Below are positions 1 to 6,857 of a stretch of DNA of 10,722 nt, piece by piece; position 1 is the stretch's first letter, and each line of letters starts with the position of its first letter. A program made the position numbers and the translations under genes. Under the pieces are notes generated by a model. It saw only the letters and a program-made list of their open reading frames with translations, made no database searches and was not told where the DNA came from. Source of the DNA: Chloroflexota bacterium (GTDB taxonomy: Bacteria; Chloroflexota; Anaerolineae; Promineifilales; Promineifilaceae); the NCBI GenBank assembly GCA_020353135.1, contig CP070688.1, positions 556,287-567,008 of the forward strand, in the 5' to 3' direction.

Positions 1-45
1 CGAATTGGCCTCACTGGATGCACTCAGATAAAGAGCCCGGACAAA

Positions 46-60
46 AAGGCGCTTCGCCTT
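46..60. repeat. short hairpin upstream of the first gene
   Basis: A perfect 6-bp inverted repeat (AAGGCG / CGCCTT) surrounds a 3-base loop. Read on the minus strand the stem runs into a T tract (the A run at 43-47), which looks like a small intrinsic terminator. No leftward gene lies to its right, so it may instead be one half of a bidirectional terminator for a gene ending left of the window. Read on the plus strand it is not followed by a T tract. Function is uncertain. Confidence 0.3.
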
Positions 61-105
61 CGATCGTGTTACTATTACTAAGGCATAGTAGGGAGGAAGG
101 ACTGA

Positions 106-3100
106 GTGGCAGACAAGCCCACGACCAACGACAGTGAAGCGAACGTCCGGTTCAGCCCGTTCATGCGTCTATCCACGGCCGTCGCCCTCGGCAGCCTGGC
201 CACAGTGGGGCTTGGCGTTTATCTGCTCGTCAGTAGCATTTTAAAGAATCTAGGCCAGCAAACGCCCTTAGCCTATGGCCTGGCCGTCCTCTTCTTCGCC
301 CCCGTCGTCCTCGTCCTTGCCGAGCGCGCGGCCGTCATGCGCGGGCGAGGCGGCATCTTCAATCTGGCCCGATCCGGCGATGTCGTCTGGTTGAGCTATT
401 GGACCGGCTGGTTGTTGGTGCTTGGCTATATTTGCCTGGCAGCTCTTTTCGCCTGGGGCGCTGGCCAGATCCTGAATACAGCTCTGCGAGACTATCTGGA
501 GATCGAAGTCGATTATCGGCTGCTGGCGGCTCTCGCCCTGTTACTGGTCGTATTCCTGCGCCAGATCCGCCGTGAATCGGCCTGGAACCTGAAGAGAGGC
601 CTCATATACGGAAGCATCCTGGTCGTTCTCATCCTGACGGTTCGTTTATGGGTGAGGCCAGTACAAGTCACACCGACCTCGGGCTTCTTACCCACACAAG
701 ATCCCATCAGCGCGATTCCGTTCCTGGCCATCGGAATGTGGGGCGTCAGCTTCATCCTGGACCATCGCAATGAAATGCGCAGCCCCAGGCGGCGAATGCT
801 GGCCGCGCTGAGCTTGCCACTATTGATCGGCGGGGCTATCGGCATCATCACATCGTTCATTCTGCTCCAATACACGGGCGTCGTCGCCACCAGCGACCAG
901 CCTCTGATCGCCCTGGTCTCCGAAATCGGACCCGTCGCCGAGGGACTCATTTTGCTGGCGTCGCTCGGCCTGGCCCTGGCAGGCATCAACCAGAGTTTGG
1001 AAAGCACTAGTCGCCTGCTCAAGGAGATGGTTGGGATTGGCTTCTTCACCGATCGTTTGCTAGTGGTGAAGGGAAAGACCCAGCCTTACTTGACCATTGC
1101 TATACCGCTCACAATCGTGATCATGGTCGTGCTCCTGCAGGTGGGCACCATCGCGGGCGCCGCCGCAGCCACACTACTGCTAGCCATCAGCTTGGCAGTA
1201 GGCCAGGACATCTTTAGGCGCAACCCGTACCTGCCCGATAACCGGCGTCTGAAGCTGCCTTTGCATCCGCTATTCCCGGCCGTGGCGGCCGCAGTAAGCC
1301 TGGCGATGGCTTTCGCTCAACCGCCAGAGAACGAACTCCTGGTTTTGGCGTGGGCCGTGTTGGGCCTCATCTACTATAGTGTCCGCGGTCGTCGCGGCGC
1401 CATCGAAGCCCGCCAGCGTGGCACCGTGGTATCCGGGGAGCCTTTCGATCACGAACGGGCAACCGGTGCAATCCTGGTGCACGTGCCAGATGCGAGACGA
1501 GCTCAGCCCTTGATCAGCGCCGGCGCCCTTATGGCCCGCACGCGCAAGATCCCGCTGCTGGTCTTGCAGGTGATAGAGACGGCCGGCCCATCCAGCCAGG
1601 CTGGCGAACTATCCGATACCCAACGCGCGCTCTCGTTGCAAGAGCAGCTGCTAGCCGACAGCCGGCTCGAGGATATCGAGGATATCCAGGTTATCCCCCT
1701 CGTTCGCCTGGCGCCTACCGCCCATCAGGGCATTATGGCTACCATCTGGGACGAACAGGTAGCGACGGCGATAGTAAGTTGGCCTGTGAGTGAAGACGAG
1801 CAAGCCGGGCTCACCGAAGACGAGGTATCACGCCTGGTGAGGCAGGCGCCATGCGAGATTGTCGTCGTTCGGGGCGAGTTTCCTGCTGCCATTAATGATG
1901 TATTGGTGCCGATGACCAGTGTCTCCCACAACCAGGCTGCCCTGGCTTTTGGCCGGGATCTGGTCAGGGGGAGTGGCGGCCGGGTCAGAGCCCTGGGCAT
2001 CATTCGTGGTCGAGCATCTGATGAAGCGAAGAACAAGGCTCGTGAAGCCATCCTAACGACGGTGAACCGCCTTGACGATACAGTCGACATCGAGATCGAA
2101 ATCGTCGAGTTGGTAAGCGCTCAAGAGGATTTTTACCGGGCAATTGGACAGTACGATCTGATGATCCTGGGGGCTTCGGATGAGGGCTTTCTGAGGCTGA
2201 CATCCTTTGAGGGATTTCCGGCCGATACGATCGCGGGCGCCGATCGCCCCGGTATAGTCATCAAGAAACGGGAGCGGACCGGCGCCCTTTGGGTACGCCA
2301 GATATGGGAGGCCTTATTCCGGATATTGCCCAAGGTCGGCCGGCAGGATCGCGTTTCGATCTACCGGAGCATGCAGCGCAACGCCAGGGCCGACATCGAC
2401 TTCCAAGTACTCATCATCCTGGCTGCGGGTATCGCCTATCTGGGACTGCTGCTAAACAGCAGTAGTGTCATTATCGGGGCTATGTTGATCGCTCCACTCA
2501 TGAGCCCCATCTTGTCCACGGCCCACGGCATTGTAATGGGCAATGGACGCATGACAAGAGCGGCCGGCAATTCCACCCTGAATGGCGTGATTCTGGCCGT
2601 TTTTGTGGCCTTCTTCCTGAGCCTGACCTTGTTCGCCGTGGGGGCGCCGTTAACTGCGACAGATGAGATCCTGTCACGCACCTCGCCAAATGTACTGGAC
2701 TTGTTAGTGGCCCTGTTATCAGGCGCGGCGGCCGCTTACGCCGTTAGTCGCTCTCAACTGGCAGCGGCCTTGCCCGGGGTGGCCATCGCCGCTGCCCTGG
2801 TACCACCTTTGTGCGTGGTTGGCTACGGTCTGGGAACGGGCCAATTTGACATTGCTCTTGGCTCTTCCCTGTTGTTCATCACCAACCTGGCGGCCATCAT
2901 CGTAGCCGCGGCAGCGATCTTCTTGCTGCTGGGATTTCGCCCGCCGCTCCGACTTGAGCGGGGCCAGGAGGCGCGCCGCGGTCTTTATCTTGCTTTGACC
3001 TTGCTGCTGGTTGTGGCCGCCATCCTGGTCATCGTCACCTTGGTAACGAACGAACAAGCAAAAGATGTGGCGGCCATCGAGTCGATTATTACTACTTCAG

Positions 3101-3618
3101 TGACGCCGGACGAGGGCGAAGTGATTGACCTTGAGATCGATCGTCACATCCGGCAATACAACGTCAGTTATACAATTGTCGACTACATAGGGGATTACAG
3201 CGACACAGATGTGGATGCGTTGCAGCGGGAAATCGATGCGGCCGTGTCTCAATCAGTGCTATTACACGCATCCATCCTGCGTGGCGACCTGACGGTATCC
3301 GATGGCAGCGAACGCCCCACGCCCACTGAATCGCCCACGCCAACGCTGGCTGCCACTGAAACCGCAACTTTCACTCCAAACCCAACTATGACGGCCACTC
3401 CGACCCCGGAGCCGACGGCCTCATCAACCCCTGTGCCGGAGGCGACGCCCACGGAAGCGGTGACTGAGGAACCTACGGAGGAACCGCCCACAGCGCAGCC
3501 GACCCAGGCGCCCACCGCAACGGACGAACCTGCGACGGCGACGGCACAGCCCACCGAAGAGCCCTCCCCGACAGTGGCACCTACTGAAGAACCCACTCCA
3601 GAATCGGCCGGTGGCTGA
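106..3618 (+). CDS. APC permease-like / universal stress / DUF389 fusion membrane protein with Thr-Pro tail
   Basis: A 1170-residue protein of unusual architecture. Residues about 20-425 form about 12 hydrophobic helices resembling the APC amino-acid/cation permease superfamily (for example an N-Q-S-L-E-S-T-S-R segment before a cytosolic loop). Residues about 451-585 and 594-722 are two Rossmann-like universal-stress-protein (USP) domains; the second keeps a degenerate LILGAS-like nucleotide loop around 685-691. Residues about 753-943 match DUF389, with VIIGAMLIAPLMSPI at 788-802 and LPGVAIAAALVPPL at 889-902. A last helix at 959-981 precedes a soluble domain and a Thr/Pro/Glu-rich tail (1070-1170). 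The start is GTG: the codon just before it in frame is TGA, so no earlier start exists, and a GGGAGGAAGG ribosome binding site lies at 91-100. With cytosolic USP domains, seven DUF389-side helices would place the tail outside. A stress-regulated transporter is likely; the substrate is unknown. Confidence 0.9.
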   Translation: MADKPTTNDSEANVRFSPFMRLSTAVALGSLATVGLGVYLLVSSILKNLGQQTPLAYGLAVLFFAPVVLVLAERAAVMRGRGGIFNLARSGDVVWLSYWTGWLLVLGYICLAALFAWGAGQILNTALRDYLEIEVDYRLLAALALLLVVFLRQIRRESAWNLKRGLIYGSILVVLILTVRLWVRPVQVTPTSGFLPTQDPISAIPFLAIGMWGVSFILDHRNEMRSPRRRMLAALSLPLLIGGAIGIITSFILLQYTGVVATSDQPLIALVSEIGPVAEGLILLASLGLALAGINQSLESTSRLLKEMVGIGFFTDRLLVVKGKTQPYLTIAIPLTIVIMVVLLQVGTIAGAAAATLLLAISLAVGQDIFRRNPYLPDNRRLKLPLHPLFPAVAAAVSLAMAFAQPPENELLVLAWAVLGLIYYSVRGRRGAIEARQRGTVVSGEPFDHERATGAILVHVPDARRAQPLISAGALMARTRKIPLLVLQVIETAGPSSQAGELSDTQRALSLQEQLLADSRLEDIEDIQVIPLVRLAPTAHQGIMATIWDEQVATAIVSWPVSEDEQAGLTEDEVSRLVRQAPCEIVVVRGEFPAAINDVLVPMTSVSHNQAALAFGRDLVRGSGGRVRALGIIRGRASDEAKNKAREAILTTVNRLDDTVDIEIEIVELVSAQEDFYRAIGQYDLMILGASDEGFLRLTSFEGFPADTIAGADRPGIVIKKRERTGALWVRQIWEALFRILPKVGRQDRVSIYRSMQRNARADIDFQVLIILAAGIAYLGLLLNSSSVIIGAMLIAPLMSPILSTAHGIVMGNGRMTRAAGNSTLNGVILAVFVAFFLSLTLFAVGAPLTATDEILSRTSPNVLDLLVALLSGAAAAYAVSRSQLAAALPGVAIAAALVPPLCVVGYGLGTGQFDIALGSSLLFITNLAAIIVAAAAIFLLLGFRPPLRLERGQEARRGLYLALTLLLVVAAILVIVTLVTNEQAKDVAAIESIITTSVTPDEGEVIDLEIDRHIRQYNVSYTIVDYIGDYSDTDVDALQREIDAAVSQSVLLHASILRGDLTVSDGSERPTPTESPTPTLAATETATFTPNPTMTATPTPEPTASSTPVPEATPTEAVTEEPTEEPPTAQPTQAPTATDEPATATAQPTEEPSPTVAPTEEPTPESAGG

Positions 3619-3667
3619 CTCATATTGGAAGGGGCCCCAACAATTTATAGACAGCTGCGAAGGAACG

Positions 3668-3684
3668 AGATCGGCGGCCGATCT
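3668..3684. repeat. perfect 8-bp palindrome between fusion transporter and redox operon
   Basis: AGATCGGC and its exact reverse complement GCCGATCT flank a single base. No T tract follows on either strand, so it is a poor intrinsic terminator. Its place upstream of the reductase gene would suit a regulator binding site or an mRNA hairpin. Neither can be proven from sequence alone. Confidence 0.35.
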
Positions 3685-3734
3685 GTCCTGATTCAGTATG
3701 CCGTTTCGCGCCACAGGAGCGCAGGCAGATAAGT

Positions 3735-3768
3735 TTGACGGCGAGCATCGAACGGAGAAAATTATCAT
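3735..3768 (+). promoter_or_regulatory. weak candidate promoter of the redox operon
   Basis: TTGACG at 3735-3740 resembles a -35 box. An AT-rich stretch at 3758-3768 contains TATCAT at 3763-3768, a fair -10 match. The spacing between these two best matches is 22 bases, longer than the usual 16-18, so the pair is not convincing. It lies 20 bases upstream of the reductase start, in the only sizeable gap before the operon. Confidence 0.25.
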
Positions 3769-3787
3769 CCGTAGATAGGAGGCGAGT

Positions 3788-5122
3788 ATGTTACTCATCG
3801 TTCGAGGGATCATCTGGTACGGACTGTACCTATTCCTAATCCTGCTCCCCCTGGCTGTAGCTATATTGGCCGATCCAGCCCGAATTGAGCAACCGTTCTT
3901 GATCGAGTTGGGCGTTGCGGTGGGTTTTATCGGCTTTTCGATCATGGCCTTAGAATTCGCCTTGATTTCACGAATTGAACCGGCCAATGAACCCTTTGGC
4001 GAAGATTCGTTGCAGCTTTTCCACAATATTATGGGCACAGTAGCCCTGGCTTTCGTGCTGGCCCACCCCATCCTGCTGATCCTGGCCGGATATCCGGCCG
4101 ACTGCTGGTTGAATCCATTTTCCAGCTGCGCCACGACGACCACCATCATGGCTGACGTGGCAGTGTTCATCTTGTTGTTGCTGATCGCGAGCTCTATTTG
4201 GCGGAAAAGATTGGGCATCAAATATGAAGTCTGGTACGGGCTTCACGGGCTGTTCAGCCTAGTCGTAATAGCCACGGCGCTGGTTCATATCTTTATCATC
4301 GGCCGCTATACCTCGACATATATCATGCAAGCTACCTGGCTGCTTTATGCAGCTCTGCTGTTGGGCTTGATCGTCTGGTATAAGATTTGGACACCGCTGC
4401 GCAACTGGAACCACAAATGGGAAGTGGTCGAGAACCGGGTGGAACGCGGCGACTCGCGAACCCTTGTATTAAAGCCCGACAATCACGACGGCTTCCATTT
4501 TCATCCGGGGCAATTCGCCTGGATCAAGTCGGGCCGAACCCCGTTTGGTATGGGCCAGCATCCGATTTCTCTTTCCTCCCAGGGCGAGGTGGAGCCAGGG
4601 GGCACGGTTGCCTTCACAATCAAGAACCTGGGCGATTGGTCTGGCGAAGAAGTGCCAGCGCTCAAACCAGGGGATCGGGTCTGGTTAGATGGCCCCCACG
4701 GCGTCTTCACCATGGACCGGGAGCAGGCTATGGGCTATGTCTTCATCGGCGGCGGCATCGGCATCACCCCGCTCTACTCAATGCTGCAAACGATGGTCAA
4801 ACGAGAGGATGAGCGGCCGGTCGTATTGTTCTATGGGGCCGCTAATTCAGAAGAAATGACCTTCCGCGAAGAGCTATTGGCCCTGGAAGAAAAGATGAAC
4901 CTGAAGGTTGTCCCTGTCTACAGCGAGCCGGAAGAAGGTTGGCAGGGGGAAACCGGGTATATCACCGGGGAGATCATGAAGAAATACCTGCCCAAGCAGT
5001 ACAAATACTTCAAGTACTTGATTTGCGGACCAGAACCACTCATGGACGCGATGGAAGAGGCATTGCCTGAATTAGGCGTGCCCGAGTTGAGCGTATTGTC
5101 AGAACGCTTTGACATGGTTTAG
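3788..5122 (+). CDS. ferric reductase-like transmembrane flavocytochrome (NOX/FRE type)
   Basis: A 444-residue integral membrane oxidoreductase predicted to move electrons from cytosolic NAD(P)H through FAD and two b hemes across the membrane. Six helices fill residues about 5-198. Two carry H-X13-H pairs, H79/H93 and H153/H167, the bis-histidine pattern for two stacked hemes. The cytosolic half has the FAD-binding HPGQF (239-243) and HPIS (258-261, equivalent to the HPFT/HPFS motif of NOX/FRE enzymes), the nucleotide-binding GGGIGITP loop (321-328) and the C-terminal ICGPEPLMDAM (412-422). It is full length for the family. ATG has an AGGAGG ribosome binding site (3777-3782) just upstream. 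C106 and C114 lie in the loop after the third helix, probably on the outer face. It heads a tight operon with a membrane peptide and a multiheme lipoprotein. Whether the acceptor is Fe(III), oxygen or the cytochrome is not shown. Confidence 0.92.
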   Translation: MLLIVRGIIWYGLYLFLILLPLAVAILADPARIEQPFLIELGVAVGFIGFSIMALEFALISRIEPANEPFGEDSLQLFHNIMGTVALAFVLAHPILLILAGYPADCWLNPFSSCATTTTIMADVAVFILLLLIASSIWRKRLGIKYEVWYGLHGLFSLVVIATALVHIFIIGRYTSTYIMQATWLLYAALLLGLIVWYKIWTPLRNWNHKWEVVENRVERGDSRTLVLKPDNHDGFHFHPGQFAWIKSGRTPFGMGQHPISLSSQGEVEPGGTVAFTIKNLGDWSGEEVPALKPGDRVWLDGPHGVFTMDREQAMGYVFIGGGIGITPLYSMLQTMVKREDERPVVLFYGAANSEEMTFREELLALEEKMNLKVVPVYSEPEEGWQGETGYITGEIMKKYLPKQYKYFKYLICGPEPLMDAMEEALPELGVPELSVLSERFDMV

Positions 5123-5137
5123 GGAAGGAGAACGCCG

Positions 5138-5230
5138 ATGCATCACCTGATCGTCAAACGATTCGCGCTTTTACTTGTCCTATTACTGATAGCGGCCGCT
5201 TTCCTGTTCGCCTTGATAAATTCTGCCTAG
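5138..5230 (+). CDS. 30-residue single-helix membrane peptide
   Basis: A very small gene between the flavocytochrome and the cytochrome. The peptide begins MHHLIVKRFALLL, then runs as an unbroken Leu/Ala/Phe/Ile helix (about residues 9-27) and ends INSA. Basic residues K7 and R8 before the helix predict an N-inside, C-outside single-pass topology with almost nothing exposed. Evidence that it is a real gene: a strong ribosome binding site, AGGGAAGGAG at 5121-5130, sits seven bases from the ATG. It also fills most of the space between two operon genes, with 15 and 19 bases either side. Tiny single-helix subunits are known in membrane redox complexes (for example CydX in cytochrome bd oxidase), so an accessory or assembly role for the upstream reductase is the natural guess. 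I recognise no named family. Confidence 0.72.
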   Translation: MHHLIVKRFALLLVLLLIAAAFLFALINSA

Positions 5231-5249
5231 CCAAAGGGGGAGAAGCGAT

Positions 5250-6305
5250 ATGCGACGTCAAGAATTCCGCTTTGTCTCTTTCTGCTTACTGTTTTTGATG
5301 TGTCTGGCCCTGGTTGCCTGTGGCGCCGCCGAGGCCTCTGAGGAAGATATCGAAGCCCAATGGGCGAGTTCTGCCCATGCAGATGCTGAAGCGCGCGCTT
5401 TTACACGCTGGGATGACGCGGACCCACCGGAAATCCCGACCAATTGCGCCAAGTGCCATAGCACACCTGGCTATCTCGATTTTCATGGCGCCAATGACAG
5501 CCCGGTTGGCGAAGTTTCTCAACCGGCTTCCATAGGAACCACAGTTGAATGCGATGTTTGTCACAGCGAGTTGACCGCAGATAAAACGGAAGCCGTCATG
5601 CCTTCGGGTCAGCTTTTGGAAGAGCTTGGCCCAAATGCTAATTGCATGGAATGTCATCAAGGACGCGCCTCCGGGATTGGCGTCGGCGAGGCCCTGGCCG
5701 ATATTGAGACGGGTGATGACGTAGTAAATACGGAGATATCGGCGCCCAGCATTCACAACAGTCCCGCTGGACCACTGCAATATGGCGTCGAGGCGCATGG
5801 AGGCTTCGAGTATCCGGGCAAAGAGTACGCCGGCCGTTACGATCATACCGGTGGATTCGATAGCTGTATCGCCTGCCATGACGCGCACACGCTGACGATA
5901 GATGCGCGACGCTGTCACGTCTGCCATATAAAAGCTGTTGATTTTGCCAGTTTGCGAAACATTCGGACCAGCAACATAGACTTCGACGGCGACGGCGATA
6001 ATACCGAAGGGATATTCCGCGAGATATTAACCATCGAGGAAAGGTTGCTGGAGCAGATCGAGCTGTATGTGAATGTGACCGAGGGCGTGGAGCCGATCGT
6101 CATCGACGGCCGTTTCACCAATGAAGACGGCGAGGCGTACACGACCTGGACCCCCCGCCTTCTACGCGCCGCGTACAATTACCAGTTCAGCGCCTTAAGC
6201 GGAGGCAGCTATGTCCACAATCCCCGCTATACGCTTCAGTTGCTCTATGACAGCTATGAAGATTTAGGCGGCGTTATGCGCGGCATGACTCGGCCCGAAT
6301 CGTAG
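5250..6305 (+). CDS. pentaheme cytochrome c lipoprotein
   Basis: A 351-residue secreted protein. The N-terminus is a lipoprotein signal peptide: basic start, hydrophobic core, lipobox LVAC with the lipidated Cys at 24. Five CXXCH heme c sites follow, at Cys 66, 101, 132, 206 and 222, with haem-ligand His at 70, 105, 136, 210 and 226. An AHADAEARAF segment (42-51) before the first site supplies a possible distal His (H43). After the last heme lies an acidic loop, DFDGDGDN (244-251), resembling a calcium-binding DxDxDG loop. A helical tail follows with a YVHNPRYTLQLLYDS segment, like the C-terminal helices of multiheme nitrite-reductase-type cytochromes. It should sit on the outer face of the cytoplasmic membrane, next to the exit side of the upstream flavocytochrome, and could take its electrons. 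ATG has an AAAGGGGGAG ribosome binding site. The natural electron partner is not shown by sequence. Confidence 0.9.
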   Translation: MRRQEFRFVSFCLLFLMCLALVACGAAEASEEDIEAQWASSAHADAEARAFTRWDDADPPEIPTNCAKCHSTPGYLDFHGANDSPVGEVSQPASIGTTVECDVCHSELTADKTEAVMPSGQLLEELGPNANCMECHQGRASGIGVGEALADIETGDDVVNTEISAPSIHNSPAGPLQYGVEAHGGFEYPGKEYAGRYDHTGGFDSCIACHDAHTLTIDARRCHVCHIKAVDFASLRNIRTSNIDFDGDGDNTEGIFREILTIEERLLEQIELYVNVTEGVEPIVIDGRFTNEDGEAYTTWTPRLLRAAYNYQFSALSGGSYVHNPRYTLQLLYDSYEDLGGVMRGMTRPES

Positions 6306-6324
6306 GCATATAACGATCAGCTCC

Positions 6325-6341
6325 CGTTCGTTTTTCGGACG
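6325..6341. terminator. weak hairpin in the convergent gap
   Basis: CGTTCG and CGGACG pair (one G-T wobble) around a TTTTT loop, in the 36-base gap between the convergent cytochrome and SnoaL-like genes. Its position fits a shared, bidirectional transcription end, but there is no T tract after the stem on either strand. Low confidence. Confidence 0.25.
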
Positions 6342-6773
6342 CTAAACCGGTTGACCTACTTGCGGCGCGGGCAGCACCCCCAGCTGCTGCATCAGATCCA
6401 GGTCATTCATCGCGTACCAGCCCTCGACGATTTCGCCTTTGGCAAGGCGGAAGATGAAGACCGAAGGCTGGATGACCCACTTACCGGTGGCCGGAATGCC
6501 GAACAACTCGCCCTGGTGCGTGCCGCAAAAGGCGCCTTGGATGACGACCTTGTCCCCTTCGGCGATCATATCTTCAAAGGTCAGCTGCATGTCAGGAAAG
6601 GCAGCGCCAATCATGGTCTGCCATTCCTTCGCCGCTTCCCGGCCGGGAACGATGCCGGCGCCGTAAATCTGGTAGTCCTCGACCAGGAATTCTTCGCAGA
6701 GATCGATCCTGCGCTCATTAAAGACCTGCTCCAGGTAGCGGCGGACAATCGCTTTGTTGGTTGCGGTGGACAC
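6342..6773 (-). CDS. SnoaL-like ester cyclase family protein
   Basis: A 143-residue protein of the SnoaL-like fold (the NTF2-like alpha+beta barrel also called predicted ester cyclase). Visible family features are an N-terminal helix (NKAIVRRYLEQVFNERR), a predicted pocket-forming VEDYQIYG segment, an AFPDMQLTFEDMIAEGDKV stretch (58-76), and the signature GTHQGELFGIPATGK at 84-98. The length is normal. The start is GTG with an AAGGAG ribosome binding site seven bases upstream. Members include polyketide cyclases such as SnoaL, but most such small proteins have unknown substrates, so no reaction is assigned. It is the last gene of a minus-strand group behind two carboxylesterases, 84 bases from the nearer one. 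It is paralogous to the partial gene at the window's end: both carry the LMQQLGV.P.P C-terminus. Confidence 0.85.
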   Translation of the reverse strand: MSTATNKAIVRRYLEQVFNERRIDLCEEFLVEDYQIYGAGIVPGREAAKEWQTMIGAAFPDMQLTFEDMIAEGDKVVIQGAFCGTHQGELFGIPATGKWVIQPSVFIFRLAKGEIVEGWYAMNDLDLMQQLGVLPAPQVGQPV

Positions 6774-6798
6774 AGGATTTCTCCTTAAAAGATAGCCC

Positions 6799-6826
6799 TC
6801 AGCTTTCAGCTTTCAGCCGTCAGCTT
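6799..6826. repeat. four tandem heptamers in the SnoaL-like gene leader
   Basis: Four consecutive 7-base units read TCAGCTT, TCAGCTT, TCAGCCG, TCAGCTT. They fill part of the 84-base gap between the esterase stop and the SnoaL-like start, so they would be transcribed as AAGCTGA-type repeats in its leader. Heptamer arrays of this kind are scattered through intergenic DNA of some bacteria. Function here is unknown. Confidence 0.7.
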
Positions 6827-6857
6827 GGTCAGGTGACTTCTAGCGTTGGCTCTTTAT

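Noticed and set aside
513..1049. Antisense 178-residue frame inside the permease-like module
   Set aside because: It is Arg/Ser-rich, typical of the reverse strand of a GC-rich membrane gene, with no supporting start signal.
3301..3618. Thr/Pro coding stretch as a possible CRISPR or DNA tandem repeat
   Set aside because: Units vary in length and sequence without fixed spacers; it is protein low complexity in an open frame.
3249..3623. Antisense 124-residue frame rich in Gly/Ser/Val
   Set aside because: It is the reverse reading of the Thr/Pro-rich tail of the transporter; the low-complexity composition comes from that tail, and no ribosome binding site or family resemblance is seen.
3424..4221. 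Antisense 265-residue frame across the gap before the reductase
   Set aside because: It overlaps two convincing plus-strand genes, ends in Arg/Gly low complexity and shows no recognisable domain.
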